Assembly (NCBI RefSeq): GCF_003544875.1
Contig: NZ_CP032093.1
Span: 248,001 to 312,000 of the forward strand
Reading direction: 5' to 3'
DNA from: Vibrio alfacsensis
GTDB taxonomy: Bacteria > Pseudomonadota > Gammaproteobacteria > Enterobacterales > Vibrionaceae
DNA: 64,000 nt
Of the stretch, positions 1 through 10,476 are shown in pieces (the stretch's first letter is position 1; the number at the start of each line of letters is the position of its first letter). The notes under the pieces were generated by a model, which was not told the DNA's origin, ran no database searches, and was given only the letters and a program-made list of their open reading frames with translations. The position numbers and the translations under genes were made by a program.

Positions 1-32
1 AGTTGTCATCGTACTTGACGATGAAATACGGA

Positions 33-109
<77 letters not shown>

Positions 110-193
110 ATTTTCTTAGAGAATGCATGTAATCTCGCTTTCTCTTATGCGAAAACAAAGTTCACATCGTACTTAACGGTGATACAATTCGGA

Positions 194-270
<77 letters not shown>

Positions 271-409
271 ATCTTAAAGATAGCTGCTTAGTTTTATCGT
301 ATTTAAGCCATCTTTGGATATGAAACTTGGACTTATTCCTGGTTTCTACATCCCACTCATTTCGCTCTTTTCATAATGCTGAGAAGCATCAATCCCAAAA
401 ATAAGCTTT

Positions 410-805
410 TAATCCACATCATCAGATGTTGGGCGATTTTGCCTGTGTATTAAACAGTGCAAGAGCTCGTTCAATAATCAATGACTTGGTGTTTGGTTGA
501 GTTTAACCTATTCAATTAACAGAGTTATCCACACATATCATTCTGTGGATAAGTTGGTTGATAAAGTGTTTTTAGCTAGGTTTTAAAAGAAGAAAAGAAA
601 GATCTTTTTATTTTTGCAGATAATAAGGTTAGAGATTTGGTCCCTAAGTTGTTGTTTGTAAATGAAAATTCCGCTAAAGGTGGGGATCGAGTACGTTAAA
701 TTAGGATCATTAACTTGCATTTTTTTGATCCTAGTCATTTCCCGAAGTTGTGTTTAACTTTTTTTTATACCCCATTTTGTTCTGGGTACTTTTTGTTTTT
801 CCACA
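410..805. promoter_or_regulatory. DnaA-box / IHF cluster, datA-like (candidate)
   Basis: The gene-free block 271-879 holds three exact matches to the DnaA box TTWTNCACA: TTATCCACA at 525-533 (plus), the same word inverted at 544-552, and TTTTCCACA at 797-805. Three one-mismatch boxes lie at 410-418, 444-452 (minus) and 749-757 (minus). A perfect IHF consensus (WATCAANNNNTTR) is at 476-488, between the left boxes and the inverted pair. In E. coli the datA locus, which uses DnaA boxes plus IHF to stimulate DnaA-ATP hydrolysis, lies next to the glyVXY tRNAs and queG. Here the block also lies between tRNA genes and queG. That it acts like datA is inference. Confidence 0.55.
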
Positions 806-836
806 TTTCAGAATTGAGAACAGCATCATGAATTGA

Positions 837-865
837 GCATGTAATTGTTGTTTTCAATTGCATGC
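837..865. repeat. Inverted repeat downstream of queG
   Basis: An 11-bp stem (837-847 with 855-865, one G-T pair) encloses a 7-nt loop just beyond the queG stop. There is no T tract on the queG (minus) strand after it, so it is not a convincing intrinsic terminator. It may still form the 3' end structure of the queG mRNA. Confidence 0.35.
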
Positions 866-879
866 ATATACGCTAGGCC

Positions 880-2007
880 TTAAGCATCTCTCGAAAGCCC
901 TTTTTCAACAATTCGAATTAATCGTTTCTGCTTGGTTTCAATAGACCCCATACTTTCTAATGGCGTTTGATTAAACTGTTGAGCTAATGCCCATTCAATA
1001 TGTTCGTCTAGCAATGGGTTTTCACCTTGGCGCGCTTCTAGTGCTTCTATCACACGTAAACTATATTCAGAGTTGCCAAGTGCAATGGCGATATTCCGTA
1101 GCCATTGTAGGTGTCCGATTCGTCTGATCGCAGAGCCTTCCATTTGTTTTAGAAAATGTGACTCATCCCATAGGAACATCGTGACGAGATCGGGATCGAT
1201 AAAGCTATCTCTGCGGTGGAAGTCTTCTTGTTCGGTGATCTCAGCATGACGATTCCAAGGGCAAACCAACTGACAATCATCACAACCATAAATGCGATTC
1301 CCCATAGGTTTTCGGAACTCTTCTGGGATCACACCATCAAACTCGATGGTGAGATAAGAAATGCAGCGTCGAGCATCGACAACGTTGTCATCCACAATGG
1401 CTTGAGTTGGACAAGACGTGATACATGCTCGACATTTTCCACATTGGTCAATACTTGCTTCGTCGATGGGTAATGGTAAGTCGATAAGTAACTCACCAAG
1501 GAAAAACCATGAACCACAATCTTTATCTAAGATGAGGGAGTGCTTGCCCGTCCAACCCAGCCCAGCCTTTTGGGCTAATGGACGTTCGAGAATTGGTGCA
1601 GAATCGACAAAGGGGCGATAGCCCAATTGATCAACTTCTTGTTCGATAAGCTGCCCAAGTTTGTTTAATTGTTTTCTTACGAGCTTGTGGTAATCACGCC
1701 CTAGTGCATAACGACTAATGTAAGCGTGGTTTTTGTTCGCTAAATTAGAGGCAAACTTCGCTTCCGGTGGTAAATAGTCCATGCGTACGCTGATTACGCG
1801 TACGGTACCTGGTAAAAGCTCATTGGGCCTCGCGCGCATCATGCCATGACGAGCCATCCAGTCCATTGAACCGTGATAACCAGCGTCCAACCATTTTTGC
1901 AGAGCGGCCTCATGTTCACTAAGATCAACATCGCAGATGCCGACTTTCTGGAAGCCGAGCTCTTTACCCCAAATTTTGATTTGTTGTGCGAGTTGTTCGT
2001 AGTTCAT
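880..2007 (-). CDS. queG: Epoxyqueuosine reductase QueG
   Basis: QueG performs the last step of queuosine synthesis, reducing epoxyqueuosine to queuosine in tRNAs with GUN anticodons, using cobalamin and two 4Fe-4S clusters. The 375-residue protein has the family's DSAPILER motif at 135-142. Ferredoxin-like cysteines are at C189, C192, C195 and C199, and the second set is at C215, C242, C245 and C249, with CP after each cluster motif. The length is normal. It is transcribed away from tsaE. The 284 bp between the two genes contain no nnr gene, which lies in this gap in E. coli. It is cytoplasmic. Confidence 0.96.
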   Translation of the reverse strand: MNYEQLAQQIKIWGKELGFQKVGICDVDLSEHEAALQKWLDAGYHGSMDWMARHGMMRARPNELLPGTVRVISVRMDYLPPEAKFASNLANKNHAYISRYALGRDYHKLVRKQLNKLGQLIEQEVDQLGYRPFVDSAPILERPLAQKAGLGWTGKHSLILDKDCGSWFFLGELLIDLPLPIDEASIDQCGKCRACITSCPTQAIVDDNVVDARRCISYLTIEFDGVIPEEFRKPMGNRIYGCDDCQLVCPWNRHAEITEQEDFHRRDSFIDPDLVTMFLWDESHFLKQMEGSAIRRIGHLQWLRNIAIALGNSEYSLRVIEALEARQGENPLLDEHIEWALAQQFNQTPLESMGSIETKQKRLIRIVEKGLSRDA

Positions 2008-2291
2008 GTTTTACCACCAAGATAAAGGGGGGCGGATCTTAACGGATCTTAGGAGTCGGTGCCACCAGAAAGTCTCGGAATAGGTTTTGAACCCAGCGAA
2101 TAAAAAACTGAAAGTGTTATGGTCAAGACCGTTAACGTACTTAATAGGATCATAGGATTAGCTTTCATCATTTTGGCTACTTTTTTCGCACATATGACAT
2201 TTGAAAGCTTGTCTCTCAAAACCAACACAGTTTACTATTCCTGTTCTTTTGATTTTTATATAGTCAACGATCATCAGTTAGAGAAACATTA

Positions 2292-2756
2292 ATGAGCACG
2301 AAACAATTTAATCTTAAAGATGAGCATGAAACGGTAGCTCTGGGCACCGCATTAGCTCAGCTTTGTTCTCAACAGACCACCATTTACCTGCATGGCGATT
2401 TAGGCGCAGGTAAAACAACATTCAGTCGTGGTTTTGTCCGTGCTCTTGGTCATCAAGGAAACGTAAAAAGCCCAACCTATACTCTGGTTGAGCCTTACCA
2501 GTTAGATAAATGGCAAGTTTACCATTTTGATCTTTACCGACTTGCCGATCCTGAAGAATTGGAATTTATGGGTATTCGAGATTACTTTACGGATGATGCA
2601 ATTTGTTTAGTCGAATGGCCTGAAAAAGGGCATGGATTGCTGCCACAACCTGATTTAGATGTGGACATTCGCTACCAAGGCGAGCAGCGTGTTGCCGAAT
2701 TAACGGCGAATAATGAATATGGTGTACAGTTACTCAGTCGATTGGAGCTATGTTGA
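2292..2756 (+). CDS. tsaE: tRNA t6A biosynthesis ATPase TsaE
   Basis: TsaE (YjeE) is the small P-loop ATPase that works with TsaB and TsaD to make threonylcarbamoyladenosine at position 37 of ANN-decoding tRNAs. The 154-residue product shows the Walker A motif GDLGAGKTT at 35-43, the [10 protein letters not shown] block at 60-69, HFDLYR at 78-83 and VEWPEKG at 107-113. It opens the tsaE-amiB-mutL-miaA-hfq-hflXKC gene series, and its stop codon overlaps the amiB start by 7 bp, which suggests translational coupling. Confidence 0.97.
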   Translation: MSTKQFNLKDEHETVALGTALAQLCSQQTTIYLHGDLGAGKTTFSRGFVRALGHQGNVKSPTYTLVEPYQLDKWQVYHFDLYRLADPEELEFMGIRDYFTDDAICLVEWPEKGHGLLPQPDLDVDIRYQGEQRVAELTANNEYGVQLLSRLELC

Positions 2757-4477
2757 GTCTTTCTAAATTTAGAGCAGTGGCGGCGTTAGTCGCCACTTTT
2801 CTCCTTATCATCCCCAATTTAGCATTTGCTAACGTCGTTAAAAGTTTCCGAGTTTGGCCGTCCCCAGATGAAACGCGTGTTGTCATCGATTTGAGCTCGG
2901 AAGCGGACTATTCTTATTTTTCTCTCTCTGGACCAGATCGGCTAGTGGTGGATATTAATAACACCTCAATGAAAGCAAAGTTACCTGTGACGGTAACGGA
3001 TAGCCCAGTATTAAAGCGTGTTCGTAAGAGCTCTCCGCCAGATAAAAATACGTATCGTTTGGTATTTGAGTTAAAGAAAAGTGTGAAAGCTGAAGTCTTT
3101 AAATTGAAGCCAACGCCTGGTGGCCAGTATGGTCATCGTTTGGTCATTGATTTGCCACACGGTAAAACAACATCAACGGCGCCAGCAAAGGCCAAACCGA
3201 GTACACCATCAACGCCAAGCAAAGACATGAGTACGGTTCAGCGTGCGCAAGAGATTTTGATTGTCATTGATCCGGGTCACGGAGGCGAAGACCCTGGTTC
3301 AATCGGTCCATCACGACGTAAGTACGAAAAAGATGCGGTACTGAGTATTTCTCATAAGATTGCCGCTCAACTTAATGCGGTTCCAGGCATTAAGACAAAG
3401 ATGACACGTAAAGGGGATTATTTCGTAAACCTCAATCGTCGAGTCGCAATTGCTCGTGAAAATGACGCGCATTTGTTGATATCGATCCATGCGGATGCAT
3501 TCACTTCTCCTCAGCCTCGTGGTGGTTCGGTATTTGTTCTTAATACTCGCCGAGCAAATACAGAGATATCTCGTTGGGTAGAAAACCATGAGAAGCAGTC
3601 TGAGCTATTAGGTGGTTCAGGCACCGCATTTGTCAGTAATTCCAGTGATCGCAACGTAAACCAAACGTTGCTGGATTTGCAATTTAGTCACTCACAAAAA
3701 GAGGGCTATAAGCTTGCTACTGAGATTCTAGGTGAAATGGGCAAGGTTGCGCGTTTGCATAACTCGAAGCCCATTAACACCAGTCTCGCAGTATTGCGTT
3801 CACCGCAGATCCCATCGGTGTTGGTTGAAACTGGTTTTATTTCAAACCCGACTGAAGAAAAGTTATTGTTCCAGCGTTCACACCAAGACAAATTGGCACG
3901 AGCGATCTCCAAAGCGGTGGTGAAATATTTAAAAGATAATCCACCAGAGGGAACGGTGTTCTCATCGTCGGCCAAGCCAGCGGTTCATACCGTGAAACGC
4001 GGTGAATCGCTTTCAGTTATTGCTCAAAAATATGGTACGTCAACCAAGGCGATCATGAGTGAGAACAAGCTTAAATCAAGCAGTTTAGCGGTTGGCCAGA
4101 AACTGAAAATCCCTGGTTCTGGCGCGGTTTCGGTTTCTATTCCGAATAAACCCAATACGGTTGAAACGGAGACGATCACACACACGGTTAAATCCGGTGA
4201 GTTCCTCGGTAAGATTGCTAGCCACTACAAAGTGAAAATAGCCGATATCCGCCGCCAAAATAATCTGAAGTCAGACACGCTTTGGGTCGGGCAAAAGCTT
4301 AAAATTACGGTGGCAGTGAAAGATAAACCGATTCGTAAGCACAAAGTAGCTCGCGGAGAATATTTAGGTAAGATTGCAGCAAAATATGGCGTCAGTGTAT
4401 CGAGCATCCGTAAGGCAAATAACTTACGTTCTGATGAACTTGCCGTTGGACAAGTACTGATTATTCCTAATAAGTAA
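2750..4477 (+). CDS. amiB: N-acetylmuramoyl-L-alanine amidase AmiB with three LysM repeats
   Basis: This is a periplasmic zinc amidase that splits septal peptidoglycan during cell separation. It has a signal peptide (about 1-27, ending AFA), an AMIN domain (about 28-135), a Pro/Ser/Thr/Lys linker, and an Amidase_3 domain (about 168-395). Predicted zinc and catalytic residues are H177 (PGHGG), E193, H247 (SIHAD) and E360 (VETGF). Three LysM repeats follow at about 412-455, 478-520 and 530-573. The E. coli enzyme lacks LysM, and this longer form is typical of vibrios. The start overlaps tsaE. Confidence 0.96.
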   Translation: MLSLSKFRAVAALVATFLLIIPNLAFANVVKSFRVWPSPDETRVVIDLSSEADYSYFSLSGPDRLVVDINNTSMKAKLPVTVTDSPVLKRVRKSSPPDKNTYRLVFELKKSVKAEVFKLKPTPGGQYGHRLVIDLPHGKTTSTAPAKAKPSTPSTPSKDMSTVQRAQEILIVIDPGHGGEDPGSIGPSRRKYEKDAVLSISHKIAAQLNAVPGIKTKMTRKGDYFVNLNRRVAIARENDAHLLISIHADAFTSPQPRGGSVFVLNTRRANTEISRWVENHEKQSELLGGSGTAFVSNSSDRNVNQTLLDLQFSHSQKEGYKLATEILGEMGKVARLHNSKPINTSLAVLRSPQIPSVLVETGFISNPTEEKLLFQRSHQDKLARAISKAVVKYLKDNPPEGTVFSSSAKPAVHTVKRGESLSVIAQKYGTSTKAIMSENKLKSSSLAVGQKLKIPGSGAVSVSIPNKPNTVETETITHTVKSGEFLGKIASHYKVKIADIRRQNNLKSDTLWVGQKLKITVAVKDKPIRKHKVARGEYLGKIAAKYGVSVSSIRKANNLRSDELAVGQVLIIPNK

Positions 4478-4495
4478 GTGAGCGCTTAACTCATT

Positions 4496-6513
4496 ATGAC
4501 CATTAAGATTTTGCCAGCACGATTGGCAAACCAAATTGCGGCAGGGGAGGTCGTCGAAAGACCCGCCTCTGTCGTGAAAGAATTGGTAGAAAACAGTCTC
4601 GATTCTGGCGCTACACGTATCGATATTGATATCGAGAAAGGCGGCGCTAAGCTGATCCGCGTGCGTGATAACGGTAAAGGGATTGTGAAAGATGAGTTAG
4701 GTCTCGCGCTCAGCCGCCATGCGACTTCTAAAATACACACTTTGGATGATTTAGAAGCCATCATGAGTTTAGGTTTTCGCGGTGAAGCGTTAGCCAGTAT
4801 TAGCTCTGTGTCTCGCTTGACCATTACCTCTCGCCCCGCAACACAAGAGCAAGCATGGAGTGCCTATTCTGAAGGGCGTGACATGAAAGTAACATTGCAG
4901 CCGACGGCGCATCCGATTGGAACGTCGGTTGAAGTTTTAGATTTATTTTTCAACACGCCTGCGCGACGTAAGTTTTGCGTACAGAGAAAACGGAATTTGC
5001 TCACATTGATGAGTTATTGAAGCGCATCGCGTTAAGTCGTTTTGATGTGACCATTAATGTCCGCCATAACGGGAAAATGGTCCGTCAATATCGAGCGTCA
5101 AAAAATCAGCTTCAAACCGAAAAGCGCATAGCCGCGGTATGTGGTAATGGCTTCGTACGCCATATGTTACGCATTGAGCTAGAGCATCAAGGCCTAAAAC
5201 TTCACGGTTGGATCACAACACCAGAGGGCGCAAGACAACAAAGTGACTTGCAGTACTGTTATGTCAACGGACGTATGATGCGTGACAAGCTCATTAATCA
5301 CGCTATCCGACAAAGCTACGAGATGAGCTTAAAGTCCGATCAATTTGCTGCGTACGTGCTGTTTATTGAACTCGATCCACATCAAGTCGATGTCAATGTG
5401 CACCCCGCTAAACATGAAGTACGTTTCCATCAAGCGCGATTAGTGCATGACTTTATTTATCAAGCTCTAGCGGATGCGCTTGTTCAAAGCTCAGTGATTG
5501 ATAAACCGCATGTGAATCAATCCGCCTTTCATCATACAGAGAGCGTCGATGATGTTGAGGATTTTGAACCCACTCCGGATCGAGTGAATGAACCTCAATC
5601 TGTCCAACCTCCTGTGCCAGAGCAGGTTTATCAAGCCATTGACAACATTCCTGCTTATCCGGGACGTTCGGATTATGAAGCCGCACCACGCGATCGTGCA
5701 ACCAGTGACTCCTCAGTGCGAGAAGCACGTGCGACGGATTCGTTCAAGCGAACGGATTGGATTGAGTCAAAACTAGCACCTAAACCAAGTTCAAACAAAG
5801 ACCAGCGTCATGCCGAGCCTGCACCGACGAAACAAGAAGTTCGAGCTTATCATGAACTGTTGCAAACTCCGGATTTTGACCCTCAAGCAGAAACGCATAA
5901 GGTTCCGGCAAGCACACGTGTAGAAACTACCTCTCCGCCAGTAACGGCATTAAGCAAAGTGTTGGTGGTAGTGGATGATCAGTTTGTGCTGATGAGTAGC
6001 GATAGCGGTGTGGCTTTGGTTTCTCTACTAAGGGCTGAATTCTATCGAACGAAAGGTCAGCTCACACCAAGAGATGAGGCCTTAAAGGCTCAGCCTCTTT
6101 TAGTTCCGTTGTCCGTAAAACTGGAGCCAGAACTGATTCAGTTTGCTCAGGATTATCAGCAAGATTTTGACCAGTTGGGTATTCAGCTAAAGGCGCGCAA
6201 TGACAAAGCCTTGATGGTGATGGGGGTGCCCTCGCCACTGCGTAAACAAAACCTACAAATTTTGATTCCAGATCTGCTATCTTACGCGCAAACGCGTGTG
6301 AGAGGAGAGAGCGCAGACGCTTCGATGTTATCAGAGCTGATAAATTGGCTTGCTATGCAGGTCACTACGGTTAAGAGCCACTATACTCTCTCCGAAGCCA
6401 TTCAAATTATTGCGGAACTTGAACAGCTAAGACATGGTCAATTACCACTAGAAGACCTTAAATTTGTCTCTGCTGTTGATTTCTCTGCCACAATTGCCAA
6501 ATTGAAATCATGA
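4496..6513 (+). pseudogene. mutL: DNA mismatch repair protein MutL, frameshifted
   Basis: MutL is the GHKL ATPase that links MutS mismatch recognition to MutH nicking. The ATPase half begins at 4496 (NQIAAGEV and ENSLDSGAT motifs present) and stops early at 5020. The rest continues in another frame to 6513. The break is at the T4 run 4973-4976, about codon 160, where NTPARRKF should read on into LRTEKTEF; one added T restores this. The repaired gene would be 672 codons, normal for Vibrio. A low-complexity linker and the C-terminal dimerisation domain are intact. Similar single-base losses in other genes nearby suggest sequencing error. It overlaps miaA by ATGA. Confidence 0.9.
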
Positions 6514-7442
6514 CAGACAAACTACCGTTGGCACTCTTTTTAATGGGGCCAACAGCATCAGGTAAAACAGAGCTAGCCATTCGTCTACGCCAAAAGTATC
6601 CCGTTGAGATCATCAGTGTAGATTCCGCCTTGATCTATAAAGATATGGATATTGGAACAGCAAAACCCGATGAACGCGAACTTAGCCTTGCGCCACATCG
6701 TCTTATCGATATCTTAGATCCGAGCGAATCTTATTCTGCTGCAAATTTTCGTCGTGATGCGCTTAAGGCAATGAATGATATTGTTTCTGAGGGGAAAATT
6801 CCGCTACTTGTTGGTGGAACTATGTTGTATTACAAAGCGCTGCTAGAGGGGTTATCTCCTCTTCCTGCTGCAAATCCTGAAATTCGTCAGCAAATTGAAC
6901 AAGAAGCATTGACTAAAGGTTGGTCAGTGTTGCACGATGAGCTTAAGGGGATTGATCCTGTATCGGCTGCGAGAATTCATCCTAATGATCCTCAGCGTTT
7001 GTCTCGAGCATTGGAAGTTTTTCGTATTTCAGGTCAAACTCTTACTGAACTGACTCAAACTAAAGGTGATAGCCTCCCGTTTAGAGTGAAACAGTTCGCA
7101 ATTGCTCCCAAGGATAGGGCAGAACTTCACCGTCGAATTGAACTTCGTTTCGAAAAAATGATGTCTTCTGGATTTGAAGATGAAATGAAAACGCTTCACG
7201 CGAGGAAAGATCTTCATCCGGATCTGCCATCTATTCGTTGTGTTGGTTACAGACAGATGTGGGAGTATTTAGACGGAGAGTGTACACGTGACGAAGCGAT
7301 ATTTCGTGGCGTATGCGCAACTCGTCAATTGGCCAAGCGACAAATCACCTGGTTACGCAGCTGGAATGATTTAACTTGGTTGGATAGCGATAACATTGAA
7401 CAAGCATTGGCAACCATGTCAGAAGCAATAGCATCTGATTGA
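6510..7442 (+). CDS. miaA: tRNA dimethylallyltransferase MiaA
   Basis: MiaA transfers a dimethylallyl group from DMAPP to A37 of tRNAs reading UNN codons, the first step towards ms2i6A. The 310-residue protein has the P-loop GPTASGKT at 13-20, the [16 protein letters not shown] segment that positions substrates, and the GCVGYRQ-like segment [12 protein letters not shown] near the C terminus. Length is normal. Its ATG overlaps the mutL stop. Downstream are 196 bp before hfq, enough for separate hfq promoters as in other gamma-proteobacteria. Confidence 0.97.
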   Translation: MTDKLPLALFLMGPTASGKTELAIRLRQKYPVEIISVDSALIYKDMDIGTAKPDERELSLAPHRLIDILDPSESYSAANFRRDALKAMNDIVSEGKIPLLVGGTMLYYKALLEGLSPLPAANPEIRQQIEQEALTKGWSVLHDELKGIDPVSAARIHPNDPQRLSRALEVFRISGQTLTELTQTKGDSLPFRVKQFAIAPKDRAELHRRIELRFEKMMSSGFEDEMKTLHARKDLHPDLPSIRCVGYRQMWEYLDGECTRDEAIFRGVCATRQLAKRQITWLRSWNDLTWLDSDNIEQALATMSEAIASD

Positions 7443-7638
7443 GATTGCTGTGTATAATGTGATCGTTTTGGCGTGAACGCACTCTTAAAGGATCGGTTGT
7501 TGGCGGTTTTTATACTATGCTGCTAATTACTTAGAGTGCTTTTTGACTCGTTTAGCTCAGATGCAAAAAAAGTAGTACCTTTTGCATTGCACCGCTAGCT
7601 AAATAATTACAACTACAAATTAAATAAGGAAAATAAAA

Positions 7639-7901
<263 letters not shown>

Positions 7902-7939
7902 TTCTTCATTTAGTATTTCTACAATAAGGAGTTGATTGC

Positions 7940-9229
7940 TTGTTTGACCGTTATGAATCCGGTGAGCGAGCCGTACTTGTTCATATCAACTTCACGCAAG
8001 AAGGTGAATGGGAAGATCTGGCTGAATTTGAAATGCTAGTTTCCTCCGCTGGGGTTGATGCGCTGCAAGTTGTGACTGGTAGCCGTCAATCCCCACACCC
8101 GAAATACTATGTCGGAGAGGGTAAAGCACAAGAAATTGCATCGACGGTGCAATTAACGGGTGCTGAAATTGTGATTTTTAATCACTCCCTCTCTCCTGCC
8201 CAAGAACGTAACCTCGAAGCACTGTGCCAATGTCGAGTTCTCGACCGCACTGGTCTTATTCTCGATATCTTTGCTCAACGAGCTCGAACGCACGAAGGTA
8301 AGCTACAAGTAGAGTTGGCTCAACTTCGTCATATTTCTACTCGTTTGATTCGCGGTTGGACACACCTTGAAAGGCAGAAAGGCGGTATTGGTTTACGTGG
8401 TCCAGGTGAAACTCAGCTGGAAACCGACCGTCGACTATTGCGTGAGAGAATTAAATCGATACTTCGTCGCTTAGAAAAAGTAGCGAAGCAACGTGAACAG
8501 GGACGCCGTGCCCGAAATCGAGCAGAAATTCCAACGGTTTCTCTCGTAGGCTACACCAACGCGGGTAAGTCGACACTCTTCAACCGTATAACTGAAGCGG
8601 GTGTGTACGCAGCTGATCAGCTATTTGCTACTCTTGATCCTACTTTACGTAAAATAGAGTTAGCAGATGTAGGCCCTGCAATTCTCGCAGATACCGTTGG
8701 TTTTATTCGACATTTACCACATGACTTGGTGGCAGCTTTTAAAGCGACCCTACAAGAGACGCAAGAAGCTGACATTTTGTTACATGTTGTTGATGCCAGT
8801 GATGAACGTTTTCGTGAGAATATTCAAGCTGTTCATGAAGTATTAGAAGAGATCGACGCACATGAAGTGCCAAGTCTCGTCGTCATGAATAAGATTGACA
8901 ATCTAGATGAGCAGAAACCACGCATTGAGCGCGACGAAGAAGGCGCGCCCCGTGCAGTTTGGATTTCCGCCATGGATGGAATCGGTATTGATCTTCTATT
9001 TGATGCGCTGACCGAGCGGTTGGCTTCTCAAATGGTTGAGCATCAGTTGCGAATTCCTCCACAGTATCAAGGACGATTCCGTAGTACATTCTTCCAAATG
9101 AAGTGTATTCAACGTGAGGAGTATGACCAGGACGGTAACTTGTTGATCGCGATTCGAATGCAGCAAGTAGATTGGTCTAGACTTGAAAAAAGAGAAGGGG
9201 CAGTTTTGACTGGCTTTATAGTCACTTAA
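7940..9229 (+). CDS. hflX: GTPase HflX (ribosome-splitting factor)
   Basis: HflX is a GTPase that binds the 50S subunit and splits stalled ribosomes, notably under heat stress. The 429-residue protein has the N-terminal HflX domain, a glycine-rich GLRGPGETQLE linker (about 151-161), then a G domain: G1 GYTNAGKST 204-212, G3 DTVGF 251-255, G4 NKID 317-320. The start is TTG at 7940, chosen because an AAGGAG ribosome site lies 8 bp upstream and the protein then begins MFDRYESGE, matching the family. It lies 38 bp after hfq and before hflK. Confidence 0.96.
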   Translation: MFDRYESGERAVLVHINFTQEGEWEDLAEFEMLVSSAGVDALQVVTGSRQSPHPKYYVGEGKAQEIASTVQLTGAEIVIFNHSLSPAQERNLEALCQCRVLDRTGLILDIFAQRARTHEGKLQVELAQLRHISTRLIRGWTHLERQKGGIGLRGPGETQLETDRRLLRERIKSILRRLEKVAKQREQGRRARNRAEIPTVSLVGYTNAGKSTLFNRITEAGVYAADQLFATLDPTLRKIELADVGPAILADTVGFIRHLPHDLVAAFKATLQETQEADILLHVVDASDERFRENIQAVHEVLEEIDAHEVPSLVVMNKIDNLDEQKPRIERDEEGAPRAVWISAMDGIGIDLLFDALTERLASQMVEHQLRIPPQYQGRFRSTFFQMKCIQREEYDQDGNLLIAIRMQQVDWSRLEKREGAVLTGFIVT

Positions 9230-9274
9230 AGGACTGCTACAGTATAACGTCATATCAAATGATGGAGCTTTCTA

Positions 9275-10474
9275 ATGGCGTGGAATGAGCCTGGAAATAA
9301 CAACGGCAATAATGGCCGCGATAATGACCCATGGGGTAATAATAATCGCGGTGGCCAGCGTCCTGGTGGCAGAGATCAAGGTCCGCCAGATTTAGATGAA
9401 GTGTTCAGCAAACTGAGTCAAAAGCTGGGTGGTAAGTTTGGTAAAAAAGGCGGCGGTGGTTCACCTATCGGCGGTGGTGGTAGTGCGATTGGCTTCGGTG
9501 TCATTGCAGTTATCGCGATTGCAGTTTGGTTCTTCGCTGGCTTTTACACCATCGGTGAAGCAGAGCGTGGTGTTGTACTGCGTTTAGGTAAATATGACCG
9601 TATCGTCGATCCTGGTCTGAACTGGCGTCCTCGCTTTATTGATGAAGTGACGCCTGTGAACGTACAGGCAATTCGTTCTTTGCGTGCTTCTGGCACAATG
9701 CTAACGAAAGACGAAAACGTTGTGACGGTAGCAATGGATGTACAGTACCGTGTCTCTGATCCATACAAGTACCTTTACCAAGTAACGAATGCGGATGACA
9801 GTTTGCGTCAAGCAACAGACTCTGCGCTACGTGCGGTAATTGGTGACTCGCTAATGGACAGCATTCTAACAAGCGGCCGTCAGCAAATTCGTCAAAGCAC
9901 ACAAGAAACACTAAACCAAATCATTGATAATTATGATATGGGTTTGATGATTGTTGACGTGAACTTCCAGTCTGCACGTCCACCTGAGCAAGTAAAAGAC
10001 GCATTTGATGATGCGATTGCGGCTCGTGAGGATGAAGAGCGTTTTGAACGTGAAGCAGAAGCGTACCGTAATGACATTCTTCCTAAGGCAACAGGTCGTG
10101 CTGAACGTCTGAAGAAAGAAGCGCAAGGTTACAGCGAACGTATTACGAATGAAGCACTTGGTCAGGTTGCTCAGTTTGAAAAACTCTTACCAGAGTACCT
10201 AGCAGCGCCAGGCGTTACTCGTGACCGTTTGTACCTAGATACAATGGAAGAAGTGTATTCAAGCACATCGAAAGTGCTGATTGACTCTGAATCAAGCGGC
10301 AACCTGTTGTACCTACCGATCGACAAACTTGCTGGTCAGGAAGGCGCGACACAAACAAAACGTAAATCAAGCTCGTCTTCGACTTACGACAAAATTGAGT
10401 TGGAATCTCAAAGTACTAGCGGTACAACGGATACTCAATCTCGTTCAACTGGTACACGCCAAGGGAGATACTAA
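9275..10474 (+). CDS. hflK: Membrane protease modulator HflK
   Basis: HflK forms with HflC a large inner-membrane complex that encloses and modulates the FtsH protease. The 399-residue protein has a Gly/Asn-rich N-terminal tail, one membrane segment (about 71-92), a periplasmic SPFH/Band 7 domain starting near GEAERGVVLRLG, a charged coiled-coil region (about 245-290) and a Ser/Thr-rich C terminus. The hflC start follows 2 bp after the stop, so the two are surely cotranscribed and made in proportion. Confidence 0.96.
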   Translation: MAWNEPGNNNGNNGRDNDPWGNNNRGGQRPGGRDQGPPDLDEVFSKLSQKLGGKFGKKGGGGSPIGGGGSAIGFGVIAVIAIAVWFFAGFYTIGEAERGVVLRLGKYDRIVDPGLNWRPRFIDEVTPVNVQAIRSLRASGTMLTKDENVVTVAMDVQYRVSDPYKYLYQVTNADDSLRQATDSALRAVIGDSLMDSILTSGRQQIRQSTQETLNQIIDNYDMGLMIVDVNFQSARPPEQVKDAFDDAIAAREDEERFEREAEAYRNDILPKATGRAERLKKEAQGYSERITNEALGQVAQFEKLLPEYLAAPGVTRDRLYLDTMEEVYSSTSKVLIDSESSGNLLYLPIDKLAGQEGATQTKRKSSSSSTYDKIELESQSTSGTTDTQSRSTGTRQGRY

Positions 10475-10476
10475 GA

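Noticed and set aside
837..865. Intrinsic terminator of queG
   Set aside because: The stem is real but AT-rich and has no U tract on the minus strand; kept only as an inverted repeat.
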